In this document: positions 34,886-46,399 of the stretch, piece by piece
How the letters are laid out: every line of letters starts with the position of its first letter
Position numbering within the stretch: position 1 is the stretch's first letter
Assembly (NCBI GenBank): GCA_012845835.1
Contig: JABAKD010000029.1
Location: forward strand, 3,506,844 to 3,570,843
Reading direction: 5' to 3'
Origin: Undaria pinnatifida
Lineage: Eukaryota > Sar > Phaeophyceae > Laminariales > Alariaceae
DNA: 64,000 nucleotides
Notes under the pieces: model-generated
What the model was told of the DNA's origin: nothing
Seen by the model: only the letters and a program-made list of their open reading frames with translations
Database searches by the model: none
Translations under genes and position numbers: made by a program

Positions 34886-36434
34886 CCCAATACCCGAGTT
34901 TTTTGTTTCGATGATAGACCATCCCATTGGTTGGCGTATCTAGCGAATAATGTTTTACATACGCAATGGATCCAAAACATGCAGGTAGTTTATTAATCGA
35001 GGAACCCTGCTAGGGAGAACTGATTGGCCTCGATCCTATAGTAACACGGCTGTGTATATGCCGTCCGGAAATTGCTCCTTGAACCGTTGTCCCACTTCAT
35101 TTGACGAGCTTTCCGTGTGGTACAAGCTGGTGCACTGGCCCGTCCTGCAGCAATGTTCCCTGCAACGTTCCCCGCAACGGCCCCGGCAACGTTCCCTGAT
35201 GTTTATCGTGATACGCTAGTTACAAGTTGAATATACCATACACCGGCGAGCAGGAACAAACTCGAGTCTCGCCACATGGTGTATATGTCTGCATCTGGAA
35301 TATAAGGTGCTCAGGTTACTTGCACGAGGTGGCTGTACATAGCTAGATACATGTGGACCTCAAGGGTCACATCCCAATATCGTAACCGTTACCCGTCTTC
35401 CATTTTGCCCTTTTTAAGGTATCCGGAGGGCGAGTCCCACCGTGGTGCCCGGCGGCGGCACGACAACACGAAGCGCTTTCAATTACGGTTGCCGACCAGT
35501 GATGCCAGGTGCGCGCGAATCACTGTTGCGGTATTGCCCATGTAGAAAAAACAAGAGAAGAGAAAGAAGAAGACAAAATAAAAAACGGAAACGAAAACGA
35601 ACACTAAAACGATGCGGACCGAAGAAAAAAAGAAGAAGCGGGAGGTCGGTGTTGGCGGTACCCCCCCTTTTTTTGCGGAGCAGCGTAACGAACAATTCCA
35701 TAGCCGTGTATATTCGCCGAAGAACTAAGCGCAGTATCCTATTTTATGTTATCAAATAGGGTGGCTGCTTGCGCAAGTGGCCCTGGGCCGTAGAATTGTA
35801 CTTGGTAAGGCCTTAAAAGTGGTCTCCTTACAGTACCGTTGGCCGGGACATATCGCGGCCGCTGGCCGTACAGAAGGGGCTGTCGATCGAAGCAAGGTTG
35901 GGTACAGACGGAAGAGTTGTTGGTCTGGCTGTTTTTGAAGTGACATCTGCCGTAACCGCTGCAGCTCCCTGCAGCTTGTGTGGTCAAACGTCCTTCGCCG
36001 GAGGTGGACTTGTTGTGTTATATTCTGGTGTTTTGTTCGCGCACGGGTGGTTCCACCATTGCTCAATGCATACGGAAGTTCGCGCCCAACGCTGTTCGAG
36101 CTAAACTGAGTTTCTTGTACACCAAGGTTTCACATGCTGGACAGGTCAGCTATCCTCACTTGACCATCTAAATCTGTCAGGGACGATCTGTATGGTCAAG
36201 CTCATGTTACCCTGTGGGCGCCGTACGATCTGCGTAGCGTACCACATGTTTACTCTGTTGGACCTGTTATGTGGTATGTACAGATCCTGCACAACAGCTC
36301 ATAACCGCAGGTCCAGGATCTACCGCAAATGGTCTAGATGTTCTGTCTATAGACCATGATCTGTTCGAGGCGTGGAACGTTAACGCCTGTCACTACTGCA
36401 AACATGATTGCGCGCGTGCAAGTGTTGTGTTGCC
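34886..36434. other. No supported gene
   Basis: Unremarkable sequence. An A-rich KRK-coding stretch at about 35545-35640 and a frame at 35898-36104 with two nearby Cys do not fit the EsV-1-7 spacing and lack splice sites. An unseen 5' exon of EsV-1-7 gene 2 could lie here. Confidence 0.35.
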
Positions 36435-37790
36435 CATAAACGTGGGTGCAGTTCAAATCTGAGATTTTCTCACGAAATGATGGCCAGAGCAACCCCCGTT
36501 GTGCGAAGACCCCCCGGTTCCCCCTTCCCCCGGTGACTTTAACCTTGAGAAATCGTCGCATTTTGTGTGTTACGGCAGGCTTCAGCCTAGCGACCAAGCA
36601 GGGTGCATGCACCGTTCAATCTCCCGCCGAACCCGGAGACAAAGGGACGAGCCCCGATTCGGGGGCGACGCGGACGCTGTCGTTGTCGCGACCTTCTGTA
36701 TCGCGGCCAAATCCAAGTGAGAATACTTGGGGATGTCAGCGACGTTTGATCCCTTTTGGGACCCAAAACGTGGATGCAGTTCAAATCTGAGAGCTTCTCA
36801 CGAGGTGATGGCCAGAGCAACTCCCGTTGTGTGAACACCCCCCGGTTCCCCCTTTCGCCCTTTCCCCGGTGATTATAACCTAAGAAATCGTCGCATTTTG
36901 TGTGTTACGGCAGGCTTCAACCTAGCGACCAAGCAGGGTGCATGCGCCGTTCAATCTCCCGCCGGACCCGGAGACAACACGACACGACCCGATTCGGGGG
37001 CGACGCGGGCGCTGTCGGTGACGCGACCTCTTGTACCGCGGCCAAATCCAAGTGAGAATACTTGCGAATATATCAGCGACGTTTGATCCGTTTAGGACCC
37101 AAAACGTGGATGCAGTTCAAATCTGAGAGCCTCTCACGAGATAGTAGCCAACGTGACTCCCGTCGTGTGAAGACCCCCCGGTCCGCCCTTTCCCCCTTTC
37201 CCCCGGTGACTATAGCCTAAGAAATCGTCGCATTTTGTGGTCGTGTGTAACAGCAGGCTTCAGCCTAGCGACCAAGCAGGGTGCATGCGCCGTTCAATCT
37301 TCCGCCGGACCCGGAGACAACACAACACGCCCCGATTCGGGGGCGACGCGGACGCTTTCGTTGACGCGACCTTCTGTAGCGCGGCTAAGTCCAAGTGAGA
37401 AATCTTGCGGATATGTCAGGGACGTTTGATCCGTTTTGGGACCCAAAACGTGGATGCAGTTCAACTCTGAGAGCCTCTCACGAGATAGTAGCCAACGCAT
37501 CTCCCGTCGTGTGAAGACCCCCCGGTCCCCCCTTTCCCCCTTCCCCAGCGACTACAACCTGAAAAATCGTCGCATTTTGTGGTCGTGTGTAACAGCAGGC
37601 TTTAGCCTAGCGCCCAAGCAGGGTGCATGCGCCGTTCAATCTCCCGCCGGACCCGGAGACAACACAACACGCCCCGATTCGGGGGCGACGCGGACGCTTT
37701 TGTTGACGCGACCTTCTGTAGCGCGGCTAAGTCCAAGTGAGAAATCTTGCAGACATGTCAGCGACGTTTGATCCGTTTGGGACCCAATTG
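36435..37790 (+). repeat. Tandem repeat, about 335-bp unit, four copies
   Basis: The landmark CGT(G)GATGCAGTTCAA(A)TCTGAGA occurs at about 36440, 36769, 37106 and 37448, and each unit ends near TTTGATCC(C/G)TTT(T/A)GG(G)ACCCA. Within each unit a frame of about 60 codons is kept open on the plus strand (AGFSLATKQGACAVQSPAGP, then SGATRTL, ending SDV or similar) despite base changes, and another is open on the minus strand. The array lies upstream of the first recognised exon of EsV-1-7 gene 2. I cannot tell if it is transcribed. Confidence 0.7.
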
Positions 37791-38098
37791 TAGCGTAAAA
37801 AAATATGCAAGTGTGGTCATCTCACCGAGGCTACGGTATTGTAGTATTATAATAATCACCTTTACTTTTAATACCTGAACCCTAATCCTGGCTGCATGAG
37901 AACAATCTCGAAATAAATAGAGATGATAGGACAATTTGATGTGACGTTTCAGCCATTTTGCCGAAGCTGGGTCAAATAGTAGACACAGTTGGGGGTGACA
38001 CGATCGAACGCGATGGATGCTATTTTGAACCACTCATAACACCATAAACACTGCTAACACGATCAACGTTGTTGGATGTTTTCTTGTGTCATTTGCAG

Positions 38099-41069
38099 AC
38101 TCAACGCGCGGCCGGATCCGATGCGAATTTCCTGGATGTCGCGTCCGTCTCAACATTGACGTTAACGGTAAGTTGCTTAGAGGCTTCGAGGATTCGTTTA
38201 TTTGCGTGTACGCGTGCGTGTGCGCGTGTGTGGAAGGGGGGTGGGTGGGGGGGTGCGAGAGATAAAGCGGTTCGCAATTTGGGTCAGGACAGGCCTGAGC
38301 GCTGTCTCGTGTATCGAGCCGATCAATGACCCCGCAGTCCCAGGTAATGTGAGGCTCAAGCGCAAGGCGCAACGTACCCTGCCGGCAGAGAAAAGGGCGC
38401 GCACGATTGGAAGATCATTTTGATGGAAACCCCATCTTCGGTGCGGCGCTGACGTTTCGCTAGTCTTTGCTGTGGGGGAAGCAGCTCTTTAACGGTTTGT
38501 GTTTTCCTTGTAGCCAGTCGATGGTTGGCGGGGGGTCAACGAAGAAATAGGTGCTTTTACCGAAGGAGATGGATTTCTATCAGAGCGGCATCTGCCCTGC
38601 GTTATCGAACGGCAAAAAAAAATATTGCCATGGATTGCAGGCAGTCGTCATTTAGTTAGAGCTCCCCACGGCGGCAAGCGCACCGGACGTCGGCATTGAA
38701 TATGTCTATGGTGGAATCGAGCTCCAACCCACACTAGATTTTGAGTTCGCGGGCAGTCAGTCGTAAGTATGTACCAGGTACGTGAGTATCACAGCGGAAT
38801 CACTTTTCGCTTTTCAACTCTCGAGCTTTTTTATTTTCACATGCAGGTTGGCATAAACAGGTTTATCTCTATGGTCCTGAATTTATGCGAGTCGTTTCGT
38901 CAGCCGCCACTGCTATTCTCCGGCATTCGGATAGTGCACCCGCGCATTCCTGATTATACTTATTTTCTGCAGTTTTCCTGGTTTTAGGGTTTGTGTAAGC
39001 TACACATTTCTGATGCGGTGCGTATGGCATTGCGTGGCCCAACTCTCAATGCGGCACTTGATATGTACGCGTATATCTGTCCCGTAGCGTTTGACCACAG
39101 AGCTTGCGTTTCTCTAGGAGGAAACTAGCACGGACATCGAATCATGTGCTGGATGTCCGTTAGGGTATAAAAACCGGTTTAACCCCTAGGGGACCGACAA
39201 CTCAAGGCGCGTGCTACGACAGAGGTAGCAGATTTTGGCTGAAACGTGTTGTAAACGACGTGACGTACCCCAAACCGTCAGAATTTCATTCATTTTTTTC
39301 AACATTGTGCTGGTGTTTACCTTCAGTAGGCCTTGGGACTGTTCATTTGGTAGAAATTAAATTTTATCGAAATCACTTTTTGGGTTAGGCATAGAGCTCG
39401 TCAAGTGCAGAGCTCCAGAAAAAAACATACTGCACCTCTACCTTAGGATGCGTCAAAAATGATAATGTGTGGTCAGTGATGGTGAGCGCGCTGTGCAAGT
39501 GTTGATCAAGTGTCATGCAGCGCGCGTGTTGTGGTGTGCCGCCCCTTGCGTTAGAGTTCGGGTACTCCGTCTACGATATCCTGCTTCGCTGGGCAGCCCG
39601 GGCGGTTTAGTATGGCCGACGCTGGAATCGTCACTTTTTTTCGTTGCTTTTTTTCGTCGCTTTTTTTCGTCACTTTTTTAACGCTTTGTTTTCGATGCTT
39701 CTCCAATCTGTAGTCCCTAAAAGGTTGTTGAAATAATACGCACACACCCTTGACCCCGACCAACTGCCTTGCCCCTGCAGACAGGAAGCCGGCGCGTCTC
39801 TGCTTCAAGCACCGGAAGAAGCCCGTCGCGTTGAAAACGAAGGGTCCCGTGTGTATACATCGCGGGTGAGAGCGAAGAGGGGATTCACCTGTTTGTTGTC
39901 CGCTGTAGGACCACCCACTGATAAGGAGGAACACAGAAGTAATCGAATACCACTATACACACAAAAACCTATATGTTCCCCCGTTTTCTTTAATCACTTT
40001 TGGTCCCGGTTACTGTGTTCCCCGTAATAACGTTCATAATCATCTATCCTACACGATTGCGTTAGTAGGTAGCGCTGCGCTACATCCGCTGCCCTATATA
40101 GTCACCGTGACTATGGGGTGTTGCGTTTTGTTGTTTTTTAGCTCATCTCATCTATTATTTTGGCATTTCCCCTCTCCTTGTCCGCCCCTAGACAGACCCC
40201 GGGTCACAAAGCAGGCTATCCCCCCCTCACCACTACAGCACGCTCCTTCTTTTTTATCGCGAAAATAATGTAGCACTTTCTTCCCTCGTCGACTCGTGTC
40301 GATATGCGCTTACCAAAGCTAATGAACACTCTCGGCAGTTGGTGTCTCTCGAAAATAAAATCTCCGTGTCGATATTCGAACCCCTGACTCCAACCTTAGT
40401 AGTGTTCGAAGTTAACCGCTAGACCACTGGGGCTACCTGTGATATACCAAATGTGTCAGAATACAAATACATGCAATGATATAATCAAACCGACCGACAT
40501 CAACATCACAACCCAAAGCCAACCCGACCCACCAAAAATAGCTTACAAATTCAGCAAAGCGAAGGATTTTATTTTTAAAGCTGACTTTCGTGGTTTGGGT
40601 TGCCCTTGGGTTGCGACATTCGTCGGTTTCAGTACTATTACTACATGGTTTGCTACCCAACCAAATATGGTATCCCGTCAACACCCTTACGTAGGGTAGT
40701 GGGTACTGACATATATAACCGACACCACCCAAGCGCCACAATGATCAGTACGGATGCCTGCCGTGGCTCTGCAGCTTCGCCACGCCTCGGTTTCGTATGT
40801 TTTGTTGTACGCTCGAGATCGAGGCTCGGGGCGATCGGGGTTAGGGTTTCACACGAAACAGCCGTAACGCTTTGACATCGGCTATCCCCCGCATGGCTAT
40901 CTCTTTCTTGCGATGCAGGTGTAACGTTCAGCCGCACTATGGCTTGCCCATGGGGCGTCAGCTGTACTGCGCCAATCACAAGGGCGATGGTATGGTGTGT
41001 ATCCTGAAGGGAGGACTGGTGATGGCGATCGAGAACGCAACCAGGTGCACTAATGACACATGCTGCTAA
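38099..41069 (+). CDS. EsV-1-7 domain protein, gene 2 (two motifs; 5' end not found)
   Basis: Three exons join in phase: 38099-38167, 39781-39865 and 40919-41069 (stop TAA). All have clean sites (TTTGCAG|, |GTAAGT, CCTGCAG|, |GTGAGA, GATGCAG|). The first motif is IRCEFPGCRVRLN...DRKPARLCFKH, C-X4-C-X16-C-X2-H, the exact family spacing, split by intron 1 between Cys2 and Cys3. The second is VCIHRGCNVQPHYGLP...LYCANHKGDGMV, C-X4-C-X15-C-X2-H, split by intron 2 just before Cys2. The tail is Cys-containing (RCTNDTCC, stop). The first exon needs one nucleotide from an upstream exon that I could not identify. Intron 1 contains a family D element. Confidence 0.75.
38985..39185 (+). repeat. Second copy of the repeat at 27930-28110
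   Basis: It shares the GCATTGCGT, GTTTGACCACAGAGCTTG, TTTCTCTAGG and GTGCTGGATGTCCG landmarks in the same order and lies in intron 1 of EsV-1-7 gene 2. Confidence 0.5.
39208..39454. mobile_element. MITE-like element, family D copy 2
   Basis: GCGTGCTACGACAGAGGTAGCA on the left and TGCACCTCTACCTTAGGATGCG on the right are imperfect inverted repeats about 245 bp apart. It lies in intron 1 of EsV-1-7 gene 2. Confidence 0.55.
40362..40438 (-). other. Degraded tRNA-like sequence
   Basis: On the minus strand, CCCAGTGGTCTAGCGGTTAAC resembles a tRNA D arm/box A and GGGGTTCGAATATCG a T arm/box B. The T stem does not pair properly and the acceptor ends are not complementary, so this is a tRNA pseudogene or SINE head rather than a working tRNA gene. 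It lies in intron 2 of EsV-1-7 gene 2. Confidence 0.45.
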
Positions 41070-41385
41070 ATAGTGCGGAAGGGGTGAACCTTCTTTTTGT
41101 GAGACCCCACGCGCGAGGAGATCTACACCAAAACCCAACAGCTAGCTTTCGACTCATAAGAAACAACCAAAAGCGCAACTCTATGAACTTATATTGCCAA
41201 TTCATGGCCGAGGCATACGATGGATAGTATTAATATCCATAAAACGGCGTTTCAACGATAAGGAGGCATTGTTACTCGAAACATGCTACGCTATAGGCCC
41301 ACCAATTATTTTTGTGAGGGTCCTCACTTGCGGAGCTCGATACCTACGAAATAAAAGTTGTTTAGAAAACTGAAAGTGCACCTCG

Positions 41386-41601
41386 ATGAGCGAGCCCATT
41401 ACCTACTGTAGGTATTATGATGAGATTAGGGGGATGTTAAAACACATAGGCCACCCTTTGCAGGTCTTTCTACTAGGCAGGTTCCACGTTGGTCACTCGC
41501 TTGTACTAGATAAGCTCTTGTATGAGTTCCACACGCGCCACGGACGAACTGAACAGCGTGCAATTCCGCGAGGCAAAAACACCATTGCCTTTTCCCTATG
41601 A
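41386..41601 (+). CDS. Small hypothetical ORF, 71 codons
   Basis: The frame starts ATG (MSEPITYCRYYDEIRGML) and ends TGA, with a mixed, globular-looking composition including a HxxH-containing stretch (GRFHVGHSLVLDKLLYEFH). It lies between EsV-1-7 gene 2 and a family B repeat. No homology is recognised and no splice signals frame it, so it may be chance or part of a repeat. Confidence 0.25.
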   Translation: MSEPITYCRYYDEIRGMLKHIGHPLQVFLLGRFHVGHSLVLDKLLYEFHTRHGRTEQRAIPRGKNTIAFSL

Positions 41602-41715
41602 GCACATACCTTCAAAGGCATGTGAAACCCTTTTATATCCAGCCGTCTCCCATATCTTACGGCTTGTTAGGCTCCCAGGGTAATACCATGACAGTATACA
41701 AGCACATTGTACAGA

Positions 41716-41990
41716 ATAAAAACACTCCCCAGCTGTGAGATCGAAGATTTCGTCAAAACTCATGGAAGCTGTGTGTATTACTCCGATGGCGCGTACTACT
41801 GGGTGCGTGTCATCATTAAGGACATAGGTCGGCGATTGTCCTTAGAACTAGTTTATACCAGGGTCAACAGGGTGATGTTAATCAATCTGTGTACGGAAAC
41901 TATAAACCCGGTTTTGAGGGGGACAAAATCTTACGGCTGTGGAATGCATCAATTTATCATGTATATCCTGTAGGTCGTATAGCCGATGGG
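41716..41990 (+). repeat. Dispersed repeat family B copy
   Basis: From CACTCCCCAGCTGTGAGATCG to the GATGGGAGGAGAGCTGG end, it follows the 27024-27336 copy throughout, with small indels (for example a loss within the CTTTGCAAGC segment). Confidence 0.6.
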
Positions 41991-42765
41991 AGGAGAGCTG
42001 GGTCATACATTACAAAATAAGAATGCCATTCCATTCCGACGATTTTGGGTGAAGGAGTCCCGCCATTCCGACATTATTTTAGCCGAAAGGTGCTACCTCT
42101 ATCGTAGCAAGCGCCAGCCGCTCCTTGAGGAGCCCCGTACGTTGGAAATGTTTTTGGCTAAAACGTGCCGTCTGTATCGACGCGCGCGTCAAATTCAAAG
42201 CAGGGGAGCGGGGGGGGGGGGGGGCATACTCATTTGTTGCTTGCCTTAGTCATTTGTCCATTGACCACGCATCTTTTTTGAGACGGATCGCCGTTTTTAC
42301 TCCTAATAGACACCTTCAACATTTGGGCGCTCATTACCCTTCTTCCATACACTACATAGAACCGTTTGCTTATCCTATCCCCGTCCTTTTTGCCGTCTGC
42401 GGCCCCCATCTATCTCCTAGGATAGCGATCGTTTTCTCGCTACTCTCCAGCCCAAACTCTTCCATGTCACATACGTCTAATTTTCTCATCTCTTACACAT
42501 CTCGTTCCTCCTTGTATATTTCACGTTCTCCTACTATGTGAGTCCTATTCTCTATTGTTGGGGGGGGGGGGGGGGCAGAGGAAACTGGCCATCGCTTACT
42601 CAAGCCAATCGTAGTGGGAGCGTTTTCTCGACTGGGCTGCATAACTTAAGCGAAATCCAACTTTTGGAATCTGCTGAATTCGATGCCGCTCGTTACTCCT
42701 AGCTTACACCGCGGTTTGGTTGCCTATCGGAGCTTCTTAACCTGCATCGGAATCATCCCTCTATA
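41991..42765. other. No supported gene; repeat remnants and G runs
   Basis: A family D-like end (GGTGCTACCTCTATCGTAGCA, about 42089-42109) is followed by a G run at about 42210-42222. A stretch at 42222-42470 resembles 23165-23440 (TCATTTGTTG, CATTGACC, GAGACGGA, TTGGGCGCTCA, TAGCGATCGTTTTCTC), a further dispersed repeat in two copies. A second G run is at 42560-42575. Confidence 0.45.
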
Positions 42766-43035
42766 TAGTGCGGGAGGGGTTGCGCTTTTGGGGGGAAATG
42801 TTTGTTACCTCTATAGTGGGGTTGGCCTCCTCAAGTGTGAAACTATATCGATTTCAATATGGTAATTTTCCGAGCATACCATGGCATATTAATAAGGGTT
42901 AGCGCATAGAATTGTTGGTGGGGTTGCGCGACCAAATGAGTTCGAACTCATGTTTCGGGTGAGGTATGGAGCTCTTCATGTGAGGGGGAGCTCAGAAACT
43001 TCTTTAAAAATTATGATGCCCCCCTAGCGTGGGAT
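42766..43035. repeat. Decayed family D element
   Basis: It starts CTATATAGTGCGGGAGGGGTTG and ends near CCCCCTAGCGTGGGATGACTC, matching the order at 34635-34885. It contains the GAGCTCTTCA(T/A)GTG landmark seen in the other family D copies. Confidence 0.4.
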
Positions 43036-43861
43036 GACTCATCGAACCAAAACCCCAGCACCGCTTCAACGTTGTAGTAAAGTCATGTGAGCGGCATATT
43101 TGCTGTGGACATTTACATCGTGCTGAGAGTTGTACGTCGAGACCCCATGTCCAGCAGTGTTCTTAGCGCCGCGTTTGCGCGGTGCGATAAATATATAAAT
43201 AAAGGATACATATGTGTGTATTGTTTGATGCTGTTTCGTGGCCCCGGAACGAACGATACGAGAGTCGCAACGAGCGTAGTTACTATACCAGTTTCTGCGC
43301 ATGCCATAGTGGCTGTTCTCCTACTCGGTTGTTGATATCGTCTGCTTCGACATCGGAGAATAATTGACGCCTTGCATTAGCATGAATCCATTAAATTGAG
43401 GGTGTTGAAATGTATCATCTCCCTCGAACATGGAAATTAAAAATAATTGATGTCTTCAATTAGAGTATAGTACATCTCCCCCTCCTAATATACACAGTTT
43501 TGTGTTACTATTTTTTTCTGCGGATACAGCTGTGATAAAACGCCGGTAAGATCTTGGACACGTGTATGGTATTTATTATTTATCAAAAGAAAATAACTAC
43601 TGGGTGTTTTTGATTTTGATGCAGCCACCTACAGGTTTTTCGCTCTATCTTTCTCTACGTAAACGTTTCCTCCAAGTCAATAACCGCGCAAGACGGGAGG
43701 GGAAGGGGGGTATCTCCTCCGCCGAGAGTGGAAATTAACTGCGCCGACATTATTGGAGGCAAACTGCCTGCAATGAATGAAGGACATATTTCACGGCAGT
43801 TGAGTTAATAGTGGTATGAATACACTAAACTTAACCACCCTGGTCTGTGTGTTCTGTGCAG

Positions 43862-45489
43862 GAAGAAAGCCGAGAATTTTGCCAATCGCATTCTCCATCA
43901 AGGTGGCGACGGGCACACAGTAGAAGGCATAGAGGGTACGAACACTGGCACAGATACTGAGCTTAACCGCGGGGGGCATTTTGCGGTCCGCGAACAAGAC
44001 AATGCCGAACCGGCCTACACGCCACAGCAAGCAGACAGCCCTACCGAGAGCAGGTCGCCGCCCTCGCGGACCGTATACGGCTGCGACACGTCCCCTTTGG
44101 CTGACATGGATTTGCTCAAAAACGCACGGCAGTTAGCCCAGGCGGAGGCAGAGGCAAGCGGAACTGGTAAGCGTGCTAAAACACCCTCGCGGAAAGCATT
44201 AGAGGCGTCGGGGGTGGCCGGAGTAGTTCAGGATGCGCCGCAGCACATGACCAAGGAAATGAGGAACGCGAGTACGAAAACTACCTCGTCGCGGATGGCG
44301 AATCAGAGGCCAGGGTTAAAAGAGAATTGTGTGCGGGACTTTTTTGCAGGCCACGGGACCAATGATGTCGTCGGAAACGGCGGGTTTCTAGGAAGGTTTG
44401 GAGGCAGTGGGTTTAGTAGGGTTCGTGATGTTAGCGAGGAGGTGTCGCCCTGCGTGGGGGAGATATTGGAAGAGTATCTGGAGCAACGTCGGCAGCATGT
44501 GCAGGAACATCAGCAGCAAAAAGAGCAGCAACAGCAGGAACTGCAGGAACAGGAACACGATCAGCAACAACAGCAAAAGCAGCCGCAACACCAACGGCAA
44601 CAGCGACAGCAACCGAAAAGACAGTGTCAACAACAGCAGCATCATAAAAGTTCCGTTCTACAAAGGTCTCCTCAACCGCAGTCCTCATTCGGCGAAACTG
44701 GGGTGTTCAGTACCTCCAATCCCCGCCCAGGTCACGCTCCCAACAGGGGTACAGACAGTTCAATCGCCGATAAAACTCCCAATACCAAGAAACAGCGGGG
44801 TGAAGTGCCCGGAAAAAATGGAAAAAGGAAGGCTAATAAAAACGCCACTTGTGGGCTTAAAAACAACAGTGGCGGGCTTAACATCAATACTGGTGGACTA
44901 AAAATCAGCAATGGCATGCTTAAAAACACCTGTGACGAGTTTCAGAACGAACAAAATAATGAAGACGCAGGTGCCACGAAGATCGTCACACCGTGCGCGT
45001 TTGATGAGTGCAAGGCAGCGGCTACATACGGCGTCAACAACATCGTCCGCTACTGGTACGTTGTGTTTAGGCGTTTAATTACCTCGACTGGGGCGTCGCT
45101 TGCACGATCAACGAAGGCAATTTCTGTCGTGTTATTGTGTTGTCACCCAAACGATATCAATATGAAAAGTACAAGTCGTTTTCGTACGGCTTGCTTCATA
45201 CGGTCTACAGTCTCTGCCTCAGATATCCCATTGCCGATAGACCAAATGGTATTCCTAGGGCTTGCGTGGGTTGATTGTGTTTACATGCGGCGTCACCATA
45301 TGCGTCTCGAACGTCGACTCCGGCAGCTTCCTCCACCCAACGAACAACGGCATGCTGGATATTGTTCGAGTAGCTCTTTTAAGAAAAAAAGTGACAAACT
45401 GATTTCCCCTGGGCCCGTCCATGTGCGTTTTCTTACCTCCCGTTTTCAGTAAGAACCACCGTCTGTTCGGCATGTACAAGATCCCCTAA
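43862..45489 (+). CDS. EsV-1-7 domain protein, gene 3, with polyglutamine region
   Basis: A large exon (43862-45055) and a small last exon (45450-45489, stop TAA) join through a split Cys codon TG|T. The joined end reads CAFDECKAAATYGVN...RYCKNHRLFGMYKIP, a C-X4-C-X14-C-X2-H EsV-1-7 motif at the very C terminus. The exon opens after a clean acceptor (TGTGCAG|) with KKAENFANRI and stays open, so an upstream exon is likely; otherwise the first in-frame ATG is at 44106 (MDLLKNARQLAQAEAEA). About 44497-44645 encodes a Gln-rich tract with His and Arg, and about 44850-44935 a short degenerate LKN-type repeat (GGL.I.TGGLKISNGMLKN). The low-complexity body with a terminal EsV-1-7 unit suggests a nuclear or scaffold role, which is inference only. 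Confidence 0.7.
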
Positions 45490-45735
45490 GCCAAAAATGA
45501 CGGCCGTATTCCAAATAAGGAATTTTTCCCGCCAACAAGATAGGGGGTTTGCGAGCGGGTACATCCGGGTAAGCGAGCTTCGCTTCGACGCATGGCCCTC
45601 GAGCTAAACCTTTCAAGGTTGCATCGTACTGCAATGTTTTCCTCACGGAATATGTTTGTTCCTGGAGGCGCCACTAACTGACGAGGGCGTTTCACGTTCA
45701 ATAGTCCGGAGGGGTGTTTGATTCAGAGGCGCTGT

Positions 45736-45770
45736 CGAGGTAAGGGTAGGGTTAGGTTTAGGGTTAGGTA
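45736..45770 (+). repeat. Short interstitial telomere-like repeat
   Basis: GGGTAGGGTTAGG, TTTAGGGTTAGG: mixed TTAGGG/TTTAGGG-like units over about 30 bp. Too short to be a telomere. Confidence 0.45.
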
Positions 45771-46399
45771 GCGCACCGCTCCTGCTAGTCACGGGCTCGA
45801 GCACTTGCCGAAGTTTCTGTTGTAGCGGAGATTAAAGGTTAGTCCTGATATATGTTAGACAAAATAGGTGTCGTTGTTGTTCGGGTGCATAGAGCGTGTC
45901 CTTATATGGCCTGCTGTTGTTACATCGAAGTAAACGTTGTGCGGAATTCGGAAACGCGCAATGACAGCATAAGGGTTCATATTTTAGCTGGCTGTGCATG
46001 GTACGTACGTGGTAATGCATCGTAAACGAAGCGACGCAACGGGTACGTAGTAAGTGGCTTGTACGCGGGGCCATGGAACGCCGCCTCCTCTAGACAGCTA
46101 CGAGGGAGGCCCCTGATAGCTCCTCTCCTACGCCCCCCCGTCCCATATCACTCGAAGGGATGGGTTGCACCATAGGTACACTATTACCCCTTTGACCACT
46201 GCAAGAGAGAACCCACGCATATTTTCCACGCAATTGTCCCCAAACCGTGGGTGCGGTTCTGCAGGATTCTTTTGATTATTGTAGCCGCCGAGTGGGAACC
46301 ATTACTCTTCGTATATAGACATGCCCTGAAGCAGGAATACCAAGCGATTGTTATGTTCGCGGGCACTGCTCTGCGTGTCCCACCGAGAAAGTCTCACCG

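Noticed and set aside
38265-38423. Plus-strand basic frame after a GGACAG acceptor
   Set aside because: Phase does not match the preceding EsV-1-7 exon, and skipping it to 39781 gives the exact C-X4-C-X16-C-X2-H motif.
40362-40438. Functional tRNA gene
   Set aside because: Box A and box B resemble a tRNA, but T stem and acceptor stem do not pair.
44388-44688. Minus-strand Leu/Val-rich frames
   Set aside because: Antisense of the CAG/CAA polyglutamine tract of EsV-1-7 gene 3.
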